64,000 bases of DNA. Source: Cymbomonas tetramitiformis. Lineage: Eukaryota; Chlorophyta; Pyramimonadophyceae; Pyramimonadales; Pyramimonadaceae. The position numbers and the translations under genes are program-made. Below, piece after piece: positions 58,747 through 64,000 of this stretch. Under the pieces are notes generated by a model that saw nothing but the letters and a program-made list of their open reading frames with translations, made no database searches and was not told the DNA's origin. The stretch's first letter is position 1. Each line of letters begins with the position of its first letter. Location of the stretch: assembly GCA_001247695.2 (NCBI GenBank), contig LGRX02031403.1, positions 92,338-156,337 on the forward strand, read 5' to 3'.

Positions 58747-59100
58747 AGAACTGTGCTTTGAGAACCGCAATCATGGCAACAAGCCCAGGTGTATAAGCGA
58801 GCATAAAATATATTGTCATCTCCATCATAGGTAACTTGATTGCGAAATCAGCCGTTGCACCAGGCCATGATCGCTTGCAACGACACGGAAACTTAGGTCC
58901 CATATTATATAGATTTCGCACTTGTCGGGCACATCCGTGTAGACGGTCAGCGATTGTAATTCTTCACGTCTAGTCGAAGGTGTTGTCAGTAAGACCTCGA
59001 TTGTGCTTCGTAATGCTAGCTACACTTCTATAGGTGACCTCTGTGCCGCATCTGAAAAGGAGAAAGTGGCCGTGGGCTGTCATCAGACGGGTGGCTCTCA
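58738..59100 (-). pseudogene. Cys-rich small-protein family, decayed minus-strand copy
   Basis: Read on the minus strand around 58740-58880, MAWCNG-stop-FRNQVTYDGDDNIFY and then CCHDCGSQSTVLE match WAWCNGWFRNLLDYDADGNEF and CCADCGRSDSLV of the intact protein. A TGA replaces a conserved Trp codon and the end is lost. Upstream (59105-59180) lies a copy of the 5' flank of the intact gene, which shows a tandem gene duplication followed by decay. Confidence 0.7.
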
Positions 59101-59104
59101 GAAT

Positions 59105-59180
59105 GGTAGGAGGTGGCCGGGGTGGCACGATGGTGAGCGAAAGCAAGAAATGAAGGCTGTGTAAGAGGTATTGAGCTTTA
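59105..59180 (-). repeat. Duplicated 5' flank of the Cys-rich genes, copy 2
   Basis: GGTAGGAGGTGG, then GTGAGCGAAAGC(A/G)AGAAATGAA is shared with 59800-59875 upstream of the intact gene. It is a candidate promoter-proximal region of the decayed copy. Confidence 0.7.
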
Positions 59181-59188
59181 TGTATACC

Positions 59189-59785
59189 TTAGTCGGAGTC
59201 GGAGGACAGCAACTCTGGGATTTCGGTATCATCGGTATCCTGCCAGAACTCGCAACTCGCGCGGTCGACACATATGTATCGATGTGGGTAAGTCACTCGC
59301 ATAACAAGTGAATCTGACCTTCCGCAATCAGCGCAACAGGGCCGGTCGTATTCACGATCATAGACGAATTCGTTACCATCAGCGTCATAGTCAAGGAGGT
59401 TGCGAAACCAACCGTTGCACCAGGCCCAATGGTGATCATATAACCACCGTCGGTGGAGTTCGTTAAAACTGCGATACAAATTCATACCGGAAATCCAGCT
59501 AGTCCGATTAAAGTAGGACGCCTCATTGACTCTCAAGCCGCCGACGTCGTCGTTCACAATTCTCCGAGGATGAAAAAAAAACCGCGCAAGTGTCACAGGA
59601 AACACAATGATTTCTGAGGTAAATGTGCCAGGGATATCGGGGCATGTAATGCGTACTCGTGTTTCAAGGGCCCACAGAAATCGTTCTTCTACCCATGCGT
59701 GCAAAAAGCATTCCTCGCGGGAACGGCGTCTTTCCCGGATGGCGGGAAGCACAAAACGGAAAAGGACAATGTAGTAGTCTGGCAT
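59189..59785 (-). CDS. Small Cys-rich (zinc-ribbon-like) protein, 198 aa
   Basis: The frame runs from ATG 59785 to a stop at 59189. The N-terminal 100 residues are rich in Arg and aromatic residues (LPAIRERRRSREECFLHAWV, ARFFFHPRRIVNDD). The C-terminal half holds RRWLYDHHWAWCNGWFRNL (112-130) and four cysteines spaced C151-x2-C154 and C172-x5-C178 around an aromatic stretch (RYIC), suggesting one zinc site, with an acidic tail. No known family is recognised. Two further copies within 1.5 kb show that it belongs to a multicopy family. The cysteine pairs and the RRWL...HWAW..G core are the conserved part between copies. Confidence 0.6.
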   Translation of the reverse strand: MPDYYIVLFRFVLPAIRERRRSREECFLHAWVEERFLWALETRVRITCPDIPGTFTSEIIVFPVTLARFFFHPRRIVNDDVGGLRVNEASYFNRTSWISGMNLYRSFNELHRRWLYDHHWAWCNGWFRNLLDYDADGNEFVYDREYDRPCCADCGRSDSLVMRVTYPHRYICVDRASCEFWQDTDDTEIPELLSSDSD

Positions 59786-59799
59786 CTGGGTGTGTCGCT

Positions 59800-59875
59800 C
59801 ACTGGTAGGAGGTGGGGTCTATCGTGAGCGAAAGCGAGAAATGAATGCTGATGAAGATATAGGCAGGCTTTATAA
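59800..59875 (-). repeat. 5' flank of the intact Cys-rich gene
   Basis: Matches 59105-59180. It lies 15-90 bp upstream of the start codon. Confidence 0.7.
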
Positions 59876-60145
59876 TGCGTGACATTTTACAAACCAACGT
59901 AAGACATGTTACATAAAAAGTACAAATCTCACCCTACTATTGTCAAAAGGTCATCTCACAATGACACAACCTCGTTGCATATCGAAGTCTATGTGTTATT
60001 CTTATTGTTATTATTCTACGTGTGCCTCTTCAAAGTAGCCAATGCACCGCGATGTGTGTGCGAGGAGCTTGGTGTCATCATCTGCGGGCACACAGAATTC
60101 ACAGGTGGATAAGAATTTGTGGCTAGGATGATAGCAAGGCAATCC

Positions 60146-60181
60146 TGCTCAAGAAAGAAAGAAAGAAAGAAACAAAGAAAC
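60146..60181. repeat. GAAA microsatellite
   Basis: AAGAAAGAAAGAAAGAAAGA-type run. Between 59900 and 60476 no gene is supported; a short minus-strand frame at 60195-60398 has no recognisable features. Confidence 0.8.
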
Positions 60182-60476
60182 ATATACCTGGTCATCAATC
60201 GAGATTGTCGGGGTGAAAATTCGGGTGACTCTGCAGTTTTAACAGATGGCGGCCAAGGCGTGTCAGACGAAAACGGGGACGGATTGGTTCTAACTCCAAG
60301 GCTCGACGCCACACGGGGTCGTGCCTCTCATGAAAATGTTTATGCCATAAATCGTTCCTCCGATTCTTGTCCTCCCAAAGGTCAAAATACTTCCTCATAC
60401 ACTCTGAACGACGATCGCTCGAAATTGGAAGACGCCACTCCTTCCAATTTTTATTTTTTTTTGTTTTTGGTTTGAA

Positions 60477-61028
60477 ATGCTTCCAAAATGATCATGAGTG
60501 ACCGGAATGTCGTTGGTTCATCGCCGGGTGCCCCGTACGGCCGTGTGTCGCTTGAATTGGATAGGGTTTCCTTACGTATGTACCCGACTAACCCGTGATA
60601 GTGCGAAACAGATAGCAAGTTCGGAGTGGTTTGAGTTATAGTTTGTTATATGCTTATGAAATGCTTCCAAAATGATCATGAGTGACCGGAATGTCGTTGG
60701 TTCATCGCCGGGTGCCCCGTACGGCCGTGTGTCGCTTGAATTGGATAGGGTTTCCTTACGTATGTACCCGACTAACCCGTGATAGTGCGAAACAGATAGC
60801 AAGTTCGGAGTGGTTTGAGTTATAGTTTGTTATATGCTTATGAAATGCTTCCAAAATGATCATGAGTGACCGGAATGTCGTTGGTTCATCGCCGGGTGCC
60901 CCGTACGGCCGTGTGTCGCTTGAATTGGATAGGGTTTCCTTACGTATGTACCCGACTAACCCGTGATCGTGCGAAACAGATAGCAAGTTCGGAGTGGTTT
61001 GAGTTATAGTTTGTTATATGCTTATGAA
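60477..61028. repeat. 184-bp satellite unit, three tandem copies
   Basis: ATGCTTCCAAAATGATCATG starts at 60477, 60661 and 60845, exactly 184 bp apart. By eye the copies differ at only one position (GTGATAGTGCG in copies 1 and 2, GTGATCGTGCG in copy 3). Each unit contains the palindromes ATGATCAT and GTACGGCCGTGT-like. 184 is not a multiple of three, so the open frame it contains on the minus strand is not a coding repeat. Confidence 0.97.
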
Positions 61029-61180
61029 ATGATACTAAACATGATCATGAGCTGTGCATGCATGGGAAACAAGTCAAGAACGGATGCTTGTGGCAAACAA
61101 GTCAGCAACAAATGCTTGTGGGATGCACTTATTTTGAAGTGTACTGTCAAGTAGTAAACAATAGCAAAAGTAAATAGCAA

Positions 61181-62455
61181 CTACTTCCCCGCCATCGAGT
61201 GGAAAAGCTCGAGGATCTTCTCGGACTTGCCCTCCTCGCCTTCTTCGGCATCAACATCCCCCGAGACGATCTCCTTGTGGATGTTGAGCTCGATCTCCGC
61301 AGCCGCCACCGTATCGTCGTTCTCGCTCTTCAGATCGGCTGCGAGTTGTTTTGCAGCCTTCTGGCAAGCCGATAAAAATGCGCGGAGCTCGTCTCCGCGC
61401 ATCCTTTTCTGCGGTGGCTTTTCCGGGGTCCTTTTCCCGGGGACCGCCGGGGGAGCCATGAGCTCCTTGAGCTTCCCTTTTTGGCCTCCCTGCTCCGTGT
61501 TGCTCAGCAGGTGCTGGGTACACGCCACCATCCCTTCGTGGGCGGCGGGGTTCTCCCCTTGGCCCGACCGACCGGCCGCCAGGCTGGTGAACTGCGAATA
61601 CATGTTGAACATGAGCGCCATATGGGCGCCCTGTCTGCTCAGCTGTTCCTTCGCCAGGTCGGCGTTGCAGGCGAACGCCTGCTTGAGGTCGGACGTGTGT
61701 CTCTCGTCCTTCTCCCCCAGCAGCGCGGTGAAATGCTCAGCCGCCAACCGCCGGCCTCGCTCCTCCGCGGACTCGGCCGTCAGTTGGAGCCGCTCCTTCC
61801 CCTGCTGCTCCAACTGACGGCGAAGCTCCTCGCACACCTTCGCCTCCTTTTGCCGCTCGGCCTCCGCCAACTCCGCCCGGAGCTCCTTCTCCTTCAAGAG
61901 CACGGCCTGCTTCACCTGCTCCTCCGTGGCCCCCCGAGCTGGAGTGGCTCCCCCGATCGCCCTCTCCAAACTCCGCGCCTTCTCCTCCGCATGCTTCGCC
62001 TTCAGCTCGATCAGGCGGAGCTTCTCGGCGTACTTGATCTTCTCCGCATCCTCCAACAATTTCGCCTGCTTCGCCTTTTCCTCCTCCGCCGCGACCTTCT
62101 CCTCCCGCTGCCGCTTGTGGCCGCTCACGCTCTTCGCCCTTGTCTTCTGCGCGCTCTTGGCCTTCTGCTCCTCAGGCTTCGGGAAGTTGCATCCGTCTTC
62201 CTGGTTGCCTGACCACTTGAAGGTGATCACCTCCCTGGCCATACCCCTTTGCAGGGTCTTGGTGGTCAGCGCCCCACCTTTTCCCCCACCGCCAGCCCCC
62301 TCGCGGCTGATCTGCGCCACGGTCATCTTGGCCGCATCCCGCGTCCGCTGAATGATCACGCCCATTGCCTGAGAAAAGGCGTACCGGAACGCCATCAAGC
62401 TGCGCTTTTCCTTCTCCAGGTCAGCCTGCGTCAAGGCAATCTGACGTCCCTGGGA

Positions 62456-62487
<32 letters not shown>

Positions 62488-63130
62488 CGCCGCGGGGGTG
62501 AAGGGCCATGAACTTCTCGTCCCTCACCAGCAGTGCCTCCGATCCACGTCCCAATGGCAACTGCAGCACCTGGAAGTCCCACCCCTCAAACCCCGAGCTT
62601 TTTTGCAGGAACACCAGGCCCTGCGTCTGGCCGCCGTTGGTGCGCAGCACATACCCCAGGCGCAGCACCCCACCGTGCGCCATGGGCAGGTTTTCGTAGT
62701 CCTCTTTCAGGAGCACGGGCATTCCCGTGCAGACCAGGCCCGATGTCTTGTCGGGGTACAGCACGTCCGCCCCCCCGAAGACCTGCAGCTTGATGCCCGT
62801 GTCCATAAGGCCGCTCTTCGGCCCGTAAAACCGGGTGACGAAATTCCCCTTCATGGGAATGCCCGCTTTCGTCACCGGCTGCAGCTCCGCCCTGGGCACC
62901 GTCTTGAGGGCGCCCGTCTCCATCACGCCGACCTCCACCTTCTCCTCCGTGACCGAAGACTGGAGGATGACCACTTCGGAGCCCAACATTGCGAGGCCCC
63001 CGTCGAAGATGACGATGTAGTCCACGCCCAAGAGGTTGGCAACCTCCTCGCCTTCCAAGCGCCTGCTTCGCCGGCGAGCTGCGTACTCCACCGTAAACTC
63101 TGTCAGGTTGTACACGGGCACATCCGATGA
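61181..63130 (-). CDS. Long coiled-coil protein, downstream part of the 2OG-domain gene
   Basis: The frame ends at TAG 61181. The meaningful part begins near 63130 (DVPVYNLTEFTVEYAARRRS). A beta-rich globular region follows (EVANLLGVDYIVIFDGG, GNFVTRFYGPKSG, VFGGADVLYPDKTSGLVC, LRLGYVLRTNGGQTQG), then a poly-Ser run from a GCT microsatellite at 62460-62491. After that comes a second small domain with ITFKWSGNQEDGCNFPKPE. Basic clusters (GHKRQREEK) lead into a coiled coil of about 160 residues (KLRLIELKAKHAEEKARSL, REELRRQLEQQ-like). Near the end are KRTPEKPPQKRMRGDEL and an acidic tail. Nuclear location is likely from the basic clusters. It connects to the upstream 2OG-like domain if the frame changes at the C5 run 63151-63155. 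No family is recognised for the globular part. Confidence 0.6.
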
Positions 63131-63852
63131 CCTATCCACGTACGAATGTGCCCCCGACGGACGTTCGGCCCCAGCTTTACGGCGTTCGACGGAATCGTCG
63201 GCCAGGAACAGCCAGGGTAGGCTTCCCCAAAGTGGAAAACCCCACGCCGGAACATTAATACCGCATATGCCTGCCCTACAAAAAGGGACTCCCTTGCACC
63301 ACACCGCATGTGAGAACCCGGAAATATCCCCACTGGGTACCCTGGAGTGAAGCAAAAAATAAAGGAGAGTTCTGTGCCGTCTAAATGCGGGCTCTGCAGA
63401 TCAGCCCCGGGCAGCGTCAGCAACGCAGACATCCCACCTTTCCCCTTGCGAAGTACGTCCGGTCGCACGGTCGTGCGCTTCCACCCTGGGTTTGCAATGA
63501 CCTGCCTCCCTACCTCCGCAATCATCCTCCCCAGAAAACACCTCCGATCCACGTCTCCTATCCACCTACTACTGTCGTAGCGTGCATCCCGGTCCTCTGA
63601 ATTCAGGTCGGCGAAGTTATTCAACCCCTCCCCGGTCACGCATCCATCGTGCTCCTGAGGGGAAACTTCGACGCCCTCAACCCGTGCCACGCAAAACCCT
63701 TCCGTTTCCATGTCCCTCTCCCATCCTTCGGGCATTAACACACGGATATTGCACAGGTCGTCCTCACCTGGCGATGGCGTTTCCTTCTCATCCACCGCCT
63801 TTCCTCCCAGCAAGTTCTGGCTGACGGTCTCGCTGTCAGACTCCTCTGTGTG

Positions 63853-63884
<32 letters not shown>

Positions 63885-64000
63885 ATGCGATCAATCCTGC
63901 TGTTGCTTGGGCTAGTGTTGCTTCTGCTGTTGCTTCTGTTGCTGCTGGGGCTGCTGGGGCTGCTGCTGCTGCTTCTGGTTTTGCTTCATGCCCGTGTCCA
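63103..64000 (-). CDS. 2OG-Fe(II) oxygenase-like domain protein, 5' part (open to window edge)
   Basis: The frame is open to the right end of the window: an Ala/Thr/Pro-rich beginning with a poly-Ala run (CTG microsatellite at 63853-63883), an acidic linker, then a folded domain. It contains SSRWIGDVDRRCFLGRMIAE, PGWKRTTVRPDVLRKGKGG, and LQSPHLDGTELSFIFCFTPG with an H-x-D pair. GIFPGSHMRC and RRGVFHFGEAYPG then supply the distal His about 50 residues later. H-x-D...H in a jelly-roll-like strand pattern is the iron site of 2-oxoglutarate dioxygenases. The 2OG-anchoring Arg/Lys is not certain (VRRGHIRTW is a candidate). The substrate is unknown. The frame ends at a TGA near 63103 but probably continues into 61181-63130 after the G/C run. 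Confidence 0.55.

Noticed and set aside
60195..60398. 67-aa minus-strand frame rich in His, Arg and Trp
   Set aside because: Too short and without homology to the nearby Cys-rich family; no start context or second copy.
60572..60986. Two identical 76-aa minus-strand ORFs in the 184-bp repeat
   Set aside because: They arise from the satellite unit itself; the period is not a multiple of three and no coding features are seen.

Overview
The window is eukaryotic nuclear DNA that is very dense in mobile elements. Genes have spliceosomal introns (GT...AG junctions can be read at homologous positions in two copies of a transposase). The element mix is a chromodomain Ty3/gypsy element carrying methyltransferase domains, a very large Dualen-type non-LTR element with two endonucleases, tnp2/CACTA-like transposases and tRNA-like repeats. 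This points to a green-lineage alga with a large genome, most likely a charophyte (streptophyte alga, for example Chara). That assignment is an inference from the elements; no species marker is present.

Layout. 0.8-3.0 kb: a compact element that encodes only a Gag-like zinc-knuckle protein and has split direct repeats. 3.7-7.8 kb: one long intronless ORF (about 1340 aa) of unknown function. 9.9-10.3 kb: a hAT-like MITE. 11-13.7 kb: gene fragments and minisatellites. 14.1-16.3 kb (minus): a PHD-finger gene with 21-aa repeats, broken at homopolymers. 17-18 kb: tRNA-like sequences and octamer arrays. 18.1-23.8 kb (minus): a Ty3/gypsy chromovirus with protease, RT, RNase H, a Dam-like adenine-methyltransferase-like domain, integrase, chromodomain and a cytosine-5 methyltransferase-like domain. 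23.9-31.4 kb (minus): a multi-exon tnp2-like transposase gene with accessory ORFs. 33.2-36.5 kb (plus): a second, diverged copy of that transposase. 37.1-40.8 kb (minus): a frameshifted Gag-like gene with tryptophan repeats. 42.4-58.3 kb (plus): a decayed gypsy element into which a 12.9-kb Dualen-type LINE has inserted (15-bp target-site duplication); the LINE encodes a Ulp1-like protease, AP endonuclease, RT, RNase H and a restriction-like endonuclease. 58.3-59.9 kb: three copies of a small Cys-rich protein family. 60.5-61.0 kb: three near-identical 184-bp satellite units. 61.2-64.0 kb (minus): a 2OG-oxygenase-like domain followed by a long coiled-coil protein, open to the window edge.

How it fits together. 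Most coding capacity belongs to mobile elements, nested or abutting each other. The gypsy element at 18-24 kb joins integration, chromatin reading (chromodomain) and two DNA-methylation-like domains in one polyprotein. The LINE is younger than the gypsy copy it split. Many reading-frame breaks lie at homopolymers, so some of the apparent pseudogenes may be assembly errors; others (the 4-bp duplication in the Dam-like domain, the internal stop in a Cys-rich gene copy) look like real decay.
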